Shown: positions 47,808 to 55,523 of the stretch, one piece after another
How positions within the stretch are numbered: the first letter of the stretch is position 1
Layout: each line of letters begins with the position of its first letter
NCBI RefSeq assembly: GCF_007004665.1
Contig: NZ_ML660053.1
Location: 186,001 to 250,000, forward strand
Length of the DNA: 64,000 nt
Reading direction: 5' to 3'
Origin: Denitrobaculum tricleocarpae
GTDB lineage: Bacteria; Pseudomonadota; Alphaproteobacteria; Kiloniellales; Kiloniellaceae
Notes under the pieces: generated by a model
What the model was told of the DNA's origin: nothing
What the model saw: only the letters and a program-made list of their open reading frames with translations
The model's database searches: none
Program-made: the position numbers and the translations under genes

Positions 47808-47839
47808 AGCGTCCTCGCAGAGTGATAGATCGCCTGCGG

Positions 47840-48733
47840 TCAGCGATCAGGTTCGACCTCTTCCCGTATCCAGTCCGCCAGTGCTGTGCCGATTTCGTCT
47901 GGCGAGTCTTCCTGGACGTAATGCGCGCCTTTCACAACAACTTCTCTCTGATTGGGGAAGCTGCGGCAGCGCTCCGCCACCTTGCCCGTCACCATCATGC
48001 CCGGATCGGCGCGGATGAAGAGTTTCGGGATATCACTCGACGCGAGCCACTCACAATTCGCCTCCAGTATTGCGGCCAGTTCGGAGGGGTCTCCGTCAAT
48101 GGGGATTTCCCGCGGAAACGTGAGTGTCGGCCGGCGCCCCTCGCCGGGATCCGGGTAGGGCGCACGATAGGCGTCCATCTCTTCGGGTTCGAGGTCGCGC
48201 ATGACCGCCATGGGGATGACCTGTTCGACGAAAAAATTTTCCGTGAGGCACATCTGTTCTCCGGCCGGCGAGCGCAGCGCTTTGAAGGCGTCCGAAGCGG
48301 CGGCGGGGAAAAGCTCCCACGTCAAGGGCATAACCAGAGGCTCCATAAAGGCTATCCCGCGAACCGCGCCAGGGTGCGTCCGGGCCCATTCGAAACCAAA
48401 TACTGCGCCCCAGTCATGGAGGACCAGAATGACGTCATCGACCTCGCCTAAAGCATCGAAAAGGCCGAAAAGATATTCGCGGTGTTCTTTGTAGCTGTAG
48501 CGGTCCGGGCCGGACTCCGGCAGTTTCTCCGAATGTCCCATGCCGACCAGATCCGGCGCGATACAATGACCCAAGTCTTCGATGTGCGGAATGATGTTGC
48601 GCCAGATATAAGAAGACGTTGGATTGCCGTGCAGCAGCCAGATCGGCGCGCCTTCACCTGCCTCGGTGTAGGCCATTTTGACACCCTTAACGGCGCGAGT
48701 GGCGTGATCGTGGGGTTCCAATGTCTTCCTCAT
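47840..48733 (-). CDS. Haloalkane dehalogenase-like alpha/beta hydrolase (HLD-II type)
   Basis: A 297-residue hydrolase with every HLD-II landmark: N37 in HGNPTSS and W108 in HDWGA for halide binding, nucleophile D107, acid E131 in FMEP, and base H271 in KGAHYVQEDSPDEIG. Such enzymes hydrolyse carbon-halogen bonds to alcohol and halide; some relatives act on other small substrates. I chose the ATG at 48733 with GGAG 6 bases upstream. It lies next to the tor sensor gene, and its promoter has a TorR-type box array, so control with TMAO respiration is likely. No obvious haloalkane pathway partners are nearby. Confidence 0.82.
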   Translation of the reverse strand: MRKTLEPHDHATRAVKGVKMAYTEAGEGAPIWLLHGNPTSSYIWRNIIPHIEDLGHCIAPDLVGMGHSEKLPESGPDRYSYKEHREYLFGLFDALGEVDDVILVLHDWGAVFGFEWARTHPGAVRGIAFMEPLVMPLTWELFPAAASDAFKALRSPAGEQMCLTENFFVEQVIPMAVMRDLEPEEMDAYRAPYPDPGEGRRPTLTFPREIPIDGDPSELAAILEANCEWLASSDIPKLFIRADPGMMVTGKVAERCRSFPNQREVVVKGAHYVQEDSPDEIGTALADWIREEVEPDR

Positions 48734-48795
48734 GACGTTCTCCAAGGTATGATCTCTGTTGGCACTTTACCGACCTCAGATTGATAGACTGTCGG

Positions 48796-48857
48796 TGTAA
48801 ACGCCTTTGCAGCCATTCTTGAATGCCATGTGAAATACTGTGATCTGAATGTAAACG
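48796..48857 (+). promoter_or_regulatory. TorR-type box array upstream of the dehalogenase gene
   Basis: TGTAAACGCC at 48796, TGTGAAA at 48829, TGTGATC at 48839 and TGTAAACG at 48850 give offsets of 33, 10 and 11 bases, identical to the torA array and in the same orientation relative to the gene. The first box is 63 bases from the start codon. Confidence 0.65.
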
Positions 48858-48970
48858 AAATGATGTCGGTCAATTTCCGACGCTCATGGGTGCCCGGCAT
48901 CCTGTGCCTGACATTGCGGCGTATGGTCTGAGCTAAGTTCGGAATTCAACCCTGCGGTTGGCCGGCCGAC

Positions 48971-49549
48971 TCAATCCAGCTTGTGGAAGACCATTGTGGC
49001 TTCGCCAAGCCGGATCCCGAATTTCGAGATTTCCGCGCGATTGAAAAGGACGTCGTCCTCGTGCAGAAAAAACCAGTCATTGAAGCGCACTTTCCAGCGT
49101 CGCTCACCGATGGGCAGTGCGAAACTGTAAGACCAGTTCAGGACATTTTCCTGACCCGCACCCTGTGCGGTGCCGAGGACGCCATCCGTATGGCCCTCGT
49201 AAAGTCCGTGGTCCAGGCATTTAATGGACCAGGTTCGCTGCTCTCTCTCGCCGTCGTCGTAGCAGAAGTTTTCCACCAGCGTCAGCAGGCTCCCGTTCAG
49301 GGTTCCGGCGATCTCGACAAGGAAGCGCCGGCGAAGTTTACCGAAACGGTCCTGAAAAATTCCATAGGCCCTTGTGCGGCCGGGGAAATACTCTTCTAGG
49401 CGCAATTGCGGCTTTGTTAGTGATCGGACTTCCATGTCCATTTGCCTGCTTTCCCCCGTCGAGCGATCCTGATGAGCCGCCTGGGCGGCGTCTGTTCCAA
49501 GCCGTGCGGCCAGTAATGCGGTGCGAAGATTGTCTGGCGTTACATTCAT
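48971..49549 (-). CDS. DUF3833 family protein
   Basis: A 192-residue protein. LRLEEYFPGRTRAYGIFQDRFGKLRRRF (in pieces), GTLNGSLLTLVENFCYDDGE, RTWSIKC and a final LGEATMVFHK match the DUF3833 family. Many relatives are lipoproteins, but this N-terminus has no lipobox. The ATG at 49549 is preceded by a G-rich ribosome site. Function unknown; some relatives are near lipid or fatty-acid genes, which is not the case here. Confidence 0.72.
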   Translation of the reverse strand: MNVTPDNLRTALLAARLGTDAAQAAHQDRSTGESRQMDMEVRSLTKPQLRLEEYFPGRTRAYGIFQDRFGKLRRRFLVEIAGTLNGSLLTLVENFCYDDGEREQRTWSIKCLDHGLYEGHTDGVLGTAQGAGQENVLNWSYSFALPIGERRWKVRFNDWFFLHEDDVLFNRAEISKFGIRLGEATMVFHKLD

Positions 49550-50013
49550 TTTGATAAACCCCCTGCCATTGGTGGCTACGTCGCTTGTCCGTGATTGGAT
49601 CACTGCCCTTCGATTTTTGTGAGAAGGGGCGCAGCGGCGAATCACGCATACGCCAGTTACCGATCAGTAATCGAACGCAGATCGAACGGAGCCAACACCA
49701 GAGACATTGCCGGCGGTTCCGGTTCTGTATGGTGCTGCTCTTGATCCCGGCAGATGGATTCAGGCGGCCTTGAGGGCATTTCCCGAAGCGCAGTATCGCA
49801 ATGATGGAGTCGACGACTTCCTGAGGCTGCTATCTCGCCCGGTTTGTGGTACGAGGGATCTTCCGACTCATGACGGGCTGGGCAGTAACCAGCTGGGCCA
49901 CAACGGGCCGAGCAGTGTGCCCATGGGTTCAGAACATCAAGACTGGAGTTTTTAGTGTCTCGAAAGAAGGCGGCCGTGCGACCCAATTTTAGCTTTGAAA
50001 ACTGGGGGCCAAT
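49550..50013. other. 464-base gap without a recognised gene
   Basis: The region between DUF3833 and DUF808 has short open frames on both strands, but none has a convincing ribosome site or a recognisable product. A short direct repeat, GCTGGGCAGTAAC then AGCTGGGCCACAAC, lies near 49880-49905. It presumably holds the promoters of the two divergent flanking genes. Confidence 0.4.
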
Positions 50014-50997
50014 GTGAGCACCGGTCTAATTGCGCTGCTTGACGATGTAGCTGCGATCGCAAAAGTCGCCGCGGCTTCAATCGATGATATTACGACCCAG
50101 GCGGCCCAGGCGGGAATGAAGTCCGCGGGCCTTGTCATCGACGACGCTGCTGTGACACCGCGCTATGTCGTGGGTTTCGCGGCCGAGCGGGAGCTGCCGA
50201 TCATAGCAAAGATCACGAAGGGCTCGCTGCGCAACAAGCTGCTCTTCCTGTTACCGGGCGCTTTGCTGCTCAGCCTGGTTGCACCGGGACTGATAACGCC
50301 AATCCTGATGATGGGTGGGTTCTATCTCTGCTACGAGGGCGCAGAAAAGATCTACGAGAAGCTGTTTCCAGAAAAGGCGCACAAGCACGAGGCGGCGGTC
50401 GGCCTGAAAGAGAGCGATCCCCAAAAGCTGGAAGACCAAAAGGTGAATAGCGCCATCAAAACCGATTTCATCCTCTCGGCGGAGATCATGGCCATCACGC
50501 TTTCCGTCATTCCGTCCGAGGACTTCTGGACCCAAGCAATCGTGCTTGCGCTGGTCGGGACGGGCATTACCTTCGTGGTCTACGGCGGTGTTGCCATCAT
50601 CGTGAAAGCGGACGACGTCGGCCTGGCGCTTGCGAACCGGCCCGCAACAACGGCGCTCGGGCGGCTGTCGCAGGCCTTCGGGCGCGGACTGGTCCGCGGT
50701 ATGCCGGGCTTTCTCACACTGCTCGCGGTCGTTGGAACCGCGGCGATGATCTGGGTCGGCGGTGGTATCCTGCTTCACGGTCTTGAAACGCTCGGCGTTC
50801 CCGGGCCTGCGCACCTTCTTCACGAAGCGGAAGTTATGGCAAGCCGTGCTTTACCGATGTTCGCTGGTGCCGCGGCCTGGCTGACCTCTGCCTTCGGGGC
50901 ATTCGTTGCAGGTCTTCTCATCGGATTCGCGCTCATCCCCTGCGTCAGTTTGGCTTTGGCTCCGGTCTGGCGGCGGCTCAAAAGCCTTTTCGCGTAG
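50014..50997 (+). CDS. DUF808 (YedI) family membrane protein
   Basis: A 327-residue inner-membrane protein. The N-terminal block GLIALLDDVAAIAKVAAASIDD and the stretch GMKSAGLVIDDAAVTPRYVVGF are diagnostic for the family. About six to eight hydrophobic segments follow; a charged loop, EKAHKHEAAVG, is near residue 128. Function is unknown. The GTG start at 50014 has GGGGG 6 bases before it. Confidence 0.85.
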   Translation: MSTGLIALLDDVAAIAKVAAASIDDITTQAAQAGMKSAGLVIDDAAVTPRYVVGFAAERELPIIAKITKGSLRNKLLFLLPGALLLSLVAPGLITPILMMGGFYLCYEGAEKIYEKLFPEKAHKHEAAVGLKESDPQKLEDQKVNSAIKTDFILSAEIMAITLSVIPSEDFWTQAIVLALVGTGITFVVYGGVAIIVKADDVGLALANRPATTALGRLSQAFGRGLVRGMPGFLTLLAVVGTAAMIWVGGGILLHGLETLGVPGPAHLLHEAEVMASRALPMFAGAAAWLTSAFGAFVAGLLIGFALIPCVSLALAPVWRRLKSLFA

Positions 50998-51056
50998 TTA
51001 CTTTTGACGCCGCAAACCGGAAGCGCGAAGCCTCTTCTTCGGGATGTAAGAGCTTG

Positions 51057-51422
51057 TCAGGTCTTGGCGTTTCTCCGGGCGACCGTCTCTAAGTGATCTT
51101 TCAGCAGCCGCACGTTCCTATTGTTTGATTTGTAAGCCGCGTCAAAGAGATCGCCAACCAGCGGAACGGCGCCGATGACCGTGTCCACGAGAATATTCCA
51201 CAGCATGCGCAGTATCAGCGTGAACGGCGCCCCTTTGGCCCAGGCTTGTGCCACGATATAGAGGCTTAACAGCGCACCCACGCTGTCCCCGACACCCGGG
51301 AGCAGACCCAGAATCGCGTCTAATCCGAAGCGCAGCTTTGTTCCTGGAATCCCGAACTGGGAATCCAGCAGACCCGCCAGGCGCTCAAGCTGTGACGTGT
51401 TCGGATTTGTTATGGGATTCAT
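51057..51422 (-). CDS. DUF4112 family protein
   Basis: A 121-residue protein with two hydrophobic stretches (about residues 35-55 and 73-90). The pattern DAILGLLPGVGDSVGALLSLYIV followed by DTVIGAVPLVGDLFDAAYKSN is the DUF4112 signature, two repeats of a glycine-proline-glycine-aspartate loop. Small membrane-associated protein of unknown function. It lies 69 bases downstream of the metallopeptidase gene on the same strand and may be co-transcribed. Confidence 0.8.
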   Translation of the reverse strand: MNPITNPNTSQLERLAGLLDSQFGIPGTKLRFGLDAILGLLPGVGDSVGALLSLYIVAQAWAKGAPFTLILRMLWNILVDTVIGAVPLVGDLFDAAYKSNNRNVRLLKDHLETVARRNAKT

Positions 51423-51491
51423 ACTTGGGCCTTATCTTCGAAGGTCGATGGGTGCCGTGTGCTCCCGCATGCAAGCGCTGCTACAGAGTGT

Positions 51492-52565
51492 CTACGAGCG
51501 GTCAGAGTTCTGGATGAGCTCATGAACGAACTCGATTTTGTCGATCGCGAATTGCGACAAGACAAAGGGGTAAAGATCCGGTTGCCCCATACTGCGGTTC
51601 AGGCTGTTGACGGCGTAGGTCATGGGCAGCCAGGCCTCGATCATGGCATCGAAAGATTCGCTGTCTCCCTTTTGTGAAATCGTGGTGGTACCCTCGGCCT
51701 GCTGGCGCCTTAGTCCTCTGCGCACCTGTAGGTCATAGGCTTCGGCGGTTTCAAGCGTATCGACGATGTGCATGTAGTGGGCCCAGGTCTCGGCAAAGTC
51801 CTCCCATGCGTGCATGGTTGCGTAGCTGCTGACGTAGCGCTCCGGCCAATCGATTGGCGGTCCTTGCTCGTAGTGCCTTGCCAGGGCTTCGCCGTAGTCC
51901 TGACGTTCGTCACCGAAAAGCACGCGAAAAGACTCGTGACGTCCCTGATCGGCCACCAGGCGTTCCCAGTAGTAGTGTCCGATTTCGTGCCGAAAGTGCC
52001 CAAGCAACGTCCGGTAGGGCTCGGACATGTCGCGGCGCTGGCGTTCCCGTTCAACATGGTCCGCCTCCGACAAATCGATTGTGATCACGCCGTTGGCATG
52101 GCCGGTCACCACGCTCGCGGCACCGTCTTGCGGCATGTCCGCCGCCGAGAGGAACTCAAAGGCGACGCCCTTATCGGGATCGTCCTGCTTACTCAGAACC
52201 GGCAGGTTCAGGCGTTTCAGGCCGTAAATCATCCGATGCTTGGCCACTTCCAGCCGTCGCCAGAAGACGATATGGTCGGATTCTTCCAGCCTGGGAATAA
52301 TGCGGTTGAGACGGCAGGCCTGGCAGAGCGCATCGGGACCTTCCGCCGGAACCAGCCAATTGCAGGCCTGATACGCGGAGTTTGCGCAAAACCTGAAAAC
52401 GCGCGCCGGATCCTTCAGCGCCTGCCAAAAATCGCCGCGCTCGGGCACGAGAGCGATCAGATCTTCATAATCGGGGTCGTATCCCAGAACGTGTCCGCAG
52501 CGTTCGCAATGGCTGTTTTCGAAGGTCAGCCATTGACCGCAGTTCTGGCATTCAAAGTGTTTCAT
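51492..52565 (-). CDS. Putative zinc metallopeptidase with N-terminal zinc ribbon
   Basis: A 357-residue protein. Cysteine pairs C6/C9 and C20/C23 form an N-terminal zinc ribbon (FECQNCG, HCERCGH), and another pair, CQAC, lies at 81-84. The active-site HExxH is H193-E194-I195-G196-H197 in RHEIGHYYWERL; the downstream WEDFAETWAHYMHIVDTL could give the third ligand. This layout matches the family of putative zinc-binding metallopeptidases (formerly DUF2248-type) widespread in proteobacteria. Substrates are unknown. No signal peptide is present, so it is probably cytoplasmic. Confidence 0.78.
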   Translation of the reverse strand: MKHFECQNCGQWLTFENSHCERCGHVLGYDPDYEDLIALVPERGDFWQALKDPARVFRFCANSAYQACNWLVPAEGPDALCQACRLNRIIPRLEESDHIVFWRRLEVAKHRMIYGLKRLNLPVLSKQDDPDKGVAFEFLSAADMPQDGAASVVTGHANGVITIDLSEADHVERERQRRDMSEPYRTLLGHFRHEIGHYYWERLVADQGRHESFRVLFGDERQDYGEALARHYEQGPPIDWPERYVSSYATMHAWEDFAETWAHYMHIVDTLETAEAYDLQVRRGLRRQQAEGTTTISQKGDSESFDAMIEAWLPMTYAVNSLNRSMGQPDLYPFVLSQFAIDKIEFVHELIQNSDRS

Positions 52566-53013
52566 TCTGAGCCTGTAGGCTGATTCTGTTTGTTTTGCCG
52601 AAGACTACAGCGCAGACGGGGTCTAATTCGGACCGATCAATCTACTCGGCAGGACCAATGAGACCCACGCCGCTTTCGTTTATCACAATTTGCGGGCAGT
52701 CAGAATTACGATCGGGATTTGCCGCAGGGACAACGTCTCTTCACCGGACCTGGTTCCCTGTCAATCGCAACAGGAAAAAACACCCCATTTCCGCCGGGGC
52801 GGATGGGATCCCTAGCCGGATGCGATCTGATAGCGGATGCGAGAGGGTTCGATCCTGCTCTGGACTCTCATGTTCTCCTCATTTAACAGTTATATGATGA
52901 CTGAGAAGTGTGGCCGGCAGCGCGTTGCCGGAGCGGGTGCGGGGGGCTTCTGCCATTTCGGGATGCCCCCGAGGCCGGAGGGCGAGTGCTTACCGCAGCA
53001 GGAGGAGTTTCTT
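52566..53013. other. 448-base gap upstream of the GntR regulator
   Basis: No convincing gene is seen. CGGATGCGA occurs twice within about 20 bases near 52815-52845. An AT-rich stretch TTTAACAGTTATATGATGACTG near 52876-52897 is the most promoter-like part before the regulator gene. No clear FadR-type palindrome is visible. Confidence 0.35.
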
Positions 53014-53748
53014 TTGATCGAGATGAAAGCCGGAGGGCTCGGACTACGCTCCTTTAAGGGCCGCCCGAAGCTCAGCGAAGAGGTTGCCAGTCAATTGCGT
53101 CAATTGATCCAGGGCGGGAACCTGAGGCCGGGCGCGCAGCTGCCGACCGAAAACGCCATGATCGAGCAGTTCGGGGTGAGCCGCACGGTCGTCCGGGAGG
53201 CGATTGCGGCTTTGAGCGCCGACGGGCTGGTGAATTCCCGCCAGGGACGCGGTGTGTTTGTCGCCGACGACCTGACCCGGCAGCCTTTCCGCCTGGGAGA
53301 CAGCGAGCTCAACGAACACGACCACATTCTGCAGATCATGGAACTGCGCCTGAGCCTTGAGGTCGAGTCGGCGGGTCTCGCCGCGCAGCGCCGGACTCTG
53401 CAGGATTTGCGCGAGATCGAGGATGCCTTCGAGAGGATGGTCGAGGCCCAGAGCCGCGGTCAGGAAGCGGCCGAGCAGGACTTTGCCTTTCATCTGCGGA
53501 TCGCGGAAGCCACTCAAAACACCTACATCGCCAAGTTCATCCGCTATCTCGGTCCCTTCATCATCCCGCGTCCGGCCCGGCGCCGCGTGACGGGGAAAGA
53601 ACGTCAGGACTATCTGGACGGTCTGACCAGGGAACACGCCAAGATCCGCGATGCGATTGCGGATCAGGACGAGGCGGCGGCAAGCGAGGCCATGCGTACG
53701 CATCTCTCACGTGGCTTGGCCCTGAACCGCAGCCTGCTTCAGAGCTAG
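53014..53748 (+). CDS. FadR-subfamily GntR regulator (FCD domain) of the uronate cluster
   Basis: A 244-residue regulator. The winged helix is at about residues 18-82 (LRPGAQLPTENAMIEQFGVSRTVVREAIAALSADGLV in pieces), and an FCD ligand-binding domain of six or seven helices follows with the metal-type motif EQDFAFHLRIAEAT. Relatives such as KdgR- and UxuR-type GntR proteins sense sugar acids. The start is a TTG at 53014, 6 bases after GGAGGAG; the ATG at 53023 is too far. kduI and kduD follow on the same strand and are its probable targets. Confidence 0.82.
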   Translation: MIEMKAGGLGLRSFKGRPKLSEEVASQLRQLIQGGNLRPGAQLPTENAMIEQFGVSRTVVREAIAALSADGLVNSRQGRGVFVADDLTRQPFRLGDSELNEHDHILQIMELRLSLEVESAGLAAQRRTLQDLREIEDAFERMVEAQSRGQEAAEQDFAFHLRIAEATQNTYIAKFIRYLGPFIIPRPARRRVTGKERQDYLDGLTREHAKIRDAIADQDEAAASEAMRTHLSRGLALNRSLLQS

Positions 53749-53793
53749 ATGACCAAACTGACAACGACATAAGACACAGGACCCATTCGAGTT

Positions 53794-54624
53794 ATGGAAA
53801 TACGACAGGCTTGCAGCCCGAAGGAAGCCAAGCGCTTCAATACCGATGAATTGCGCGGGAATTTTTTGTTCGAAAGGCTCTTCCAGGAGGGTGTGATTCA
53901 GATGACCTACAGTCATATCGATCGCACGGTGGTTGGTGGTGCTGTCCCCTTGGCTGAGCCCTTGCCGCTGGTCTCGAACAAACAGATCGGATCGCCCGGG
54001 TTTCTCGACCGGCGCGAGATCGGCATCTTCAACATCGGCGGCGATGCCACCATCACCGCTGGCGACGAAGACTTCGACCTGACCCGCACGGACTGCCTCT
54101 ACCTGCCCAAGGGCGGGGCCGAGGTGACCTTCGCCAGCGCCGATGCCGGCAACCCGGCGCGCCTCTATTTCGTCAGCACGCCGGCCCACCAGCGCACCAA
54201 AGCGAAAAAGATCACTGCGAAGGATGCCAATCGGATCGATCTGGGAACACAACCGGACGCCAACATCCGGGTGCTGCGACAGTACATTCATCCCGACGTT
54301 TGCCAGTCCTGCCAGCTTGTGATGGGCATGACCATGATCGAGGACGGCAGTGTCTGGAACACCATGCCCTGTCACAGCCATGACCGGCGATCAGAGGTCT
54401 ATCTCTACTTCGATATGGCCCAGGGCACCCGCGTCGTGCATTTGATGGGCGAGCCGGACGAAACCCGCCACCTTTTCGTGGACAATGAGCAGGCCGTGAT
54501 TTCTCCCGGCTGGTCTATCCACAGCGGCGTCGGGACGGGACGCTACGGTTTTATCTGGTCGATGGCCGGCGATAATCAGGACTTCGATGACATGGACTTC
54601 GTCGCCATGGGGGACCTGAGGTGA
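53794..54624 (+). CDS. kduI: 5-dehydro-4-deoxy-D-glucuronate isomerase
   Basis: A 276-residue cupin isomerase converting 5-keto-4-deoxyuronate to 3-deoxy-D-glycero-2,5-hexodiulosonate in breakdown of pectin- or alginate-type uronates. The zinc ligands match the E. coli enzyme in spacing: H194 and H196 in CHSHDRRSEVYLYF, E201, and H243 in SIHSGVG. ACSPKEAKRFNTDELRGNFL opens the protein. kduD begins just after the stop. Confidence 0.93.
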   Translation: MEIRQACSPKEAKRFNTDELRGNFLFERLFQEGVIQMTYSHIDRTVVGGAVPLAEPLPLVSNKQIGSPGFLDRREIGIFNIGGDATITAGDEDFDLTRTDCLYLPKGGAEVTFASADAGNPARLYFVSTPAHQRTKAKKITAKDANRIDLGTQPDANIRVLRQYIHPDVCQSCQLVMGMTMIEDGSVWNTMPCHSHDRRSEVYLYFDMAQGTRVVHLMGEPDETRHLFVDNEQAVISPGWSIHSGVGTGRYGFIWSMAGDNQDFDDMDFVAMGDLR

Positions 54625-54638
54625 TGGCCGGAGATACG

Positions 54639-55382
54639 ATGTTCAGTCTCGCGGGAAAGACCGCGATCGTGACCGGCGCGAATACCGGGATCGGGCAGGC
54701 TATTGCTGTCGGACTTGCAAATTCAGGGGCGAAAGTGGCCTGCGTCGGGCGCTCCGACATGACCGAGACCATCGAGATGACCGGCACACCGGACGCCTGC
54801 CTGGAAGTGCGGGCGGACCTGGCGACGCTGGAACCCATCGGGCGCATTGTCGAGAGTGTGACCGAATGGAGCGGTGCGATCGACATCCTGGTGAACAATG
54901 CTGGCATCATCCGCCGGGCCGATGCGATTGATTTTACCGAGGAAGACTGGGATGACGTCATGGACGTCAACCTGAAGTCCGTCTTCTTTCTCTCTCAGGC
55001 GGTCGCGAAAAAGATGCTGCCAAGGGGAAAGGGCCGGATTATCAACATTGCCTCGCTTCTGTCATTCCAGGGCGGCATTCGGATCCCTTCCTACACCGCA
55101 AGTAAAAGCGGCGTTGCGGGCCTGACGAAACTTCTGGCGTGCGAGTGGGCAGCCAAAGGGATCAACGTGAACGCCGTCGCACCGGGCTACATCGAAACCA
55201 ACAATACGCTTGCCCTGCGGAACGACGCTGAACGCAACAAGGCGATCCGCGATAGGATTCCCGCCGGCAACTGGGGGCAACCCGCTGATATCGCGGGGGC
55301 GGTGGTCTTTCTGGCCTCAGAGGCGGCGAGCTATGTCCATGGCATTACCCTTCCGGTCGACGGCGGCTGGCTGGCGCGCTGA
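54639..55382 (+). CDS. kduD: 2-dehydro-3-deoxy-D-gluconate 5-dehydrogenase
   Basis: A 247-residue short-chain dehydrogenase that reduces the KduI product to 2-keto-3-deoxygluconate. The cofactor motif TGANTGIG is at residues 12-19, NNAG and the catalytic SYTASKSGV follow, with tyrosine near residue 152. NTLALRNDAERNKAIRDRIPAGNWG is characteristic of KduD. I chose the ATG at 54639 with GGAG 5 bases upstream; an ATG at 54624 overlapping the kduI stop is the alternative. No kdgK or kdgA gene is in the window. Confidence 0.88.
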   Translation: MFSLAGKTAIVTGANTGIGQAIAVGLANSGAKVACVGRSDMTETIEMTGTPDACLEVRADLATLEPIGRIVESVTEWSGAIDILVNNAGIIRRADAIDFTEEDWDDVMDVNLKSVFFLSQAVAKKMLPRGKGRIINIASLLSFQGGIRIPSYTASKSGVAGLTKLLACEWAAKGINVNAVAPGYIETNNTLALRNDAERNKAIRDRIPAGNWGQPADIAGAVVFLASEAASYVHGITLPVDGGWLAR

Positions 55383-55458
55383 AAAGAGGTCGCATATCCG
55401 CAATTCAGGCTTATTATGTGCTCCCCGCAGATCAATCCGTGACGACAAATGACATCGT

Positions 55459-55474
55459 GGCGTAAGATTACGCC
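55459..55474. promoter_or_regulatory. Near-continuous palindrome upstream of the semialdehyde dehydrogenase gene
   Basis: GGCGTAA and TTACGCC are exact complements with only a two-base centre, too tight for a stable RNA loop, so a protein-binding site is more likely. It lies 50 bases before the start codon. Confidence 0.35.
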
Positions 55475-55523
55475 GGGTTGAACCACGCCATATTTCCATC
55501 TCTTCCACGGGACTAAAAATTAC

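Noticed and set aside
49707-49955. 82-codon frame between the DUF3833 and DUF808 genes
   Set aside because: No ribosome site, no domain and no conserved motif; a minus-strand frame of similar length overlaps it, as expected by chance.
52595-52897. 100-codon frame upstream of the GntR gene
   Set aside because: Composition is unlike the neighbouring genes, there is no ribosome site and it runs into the regulator's probable promoter.
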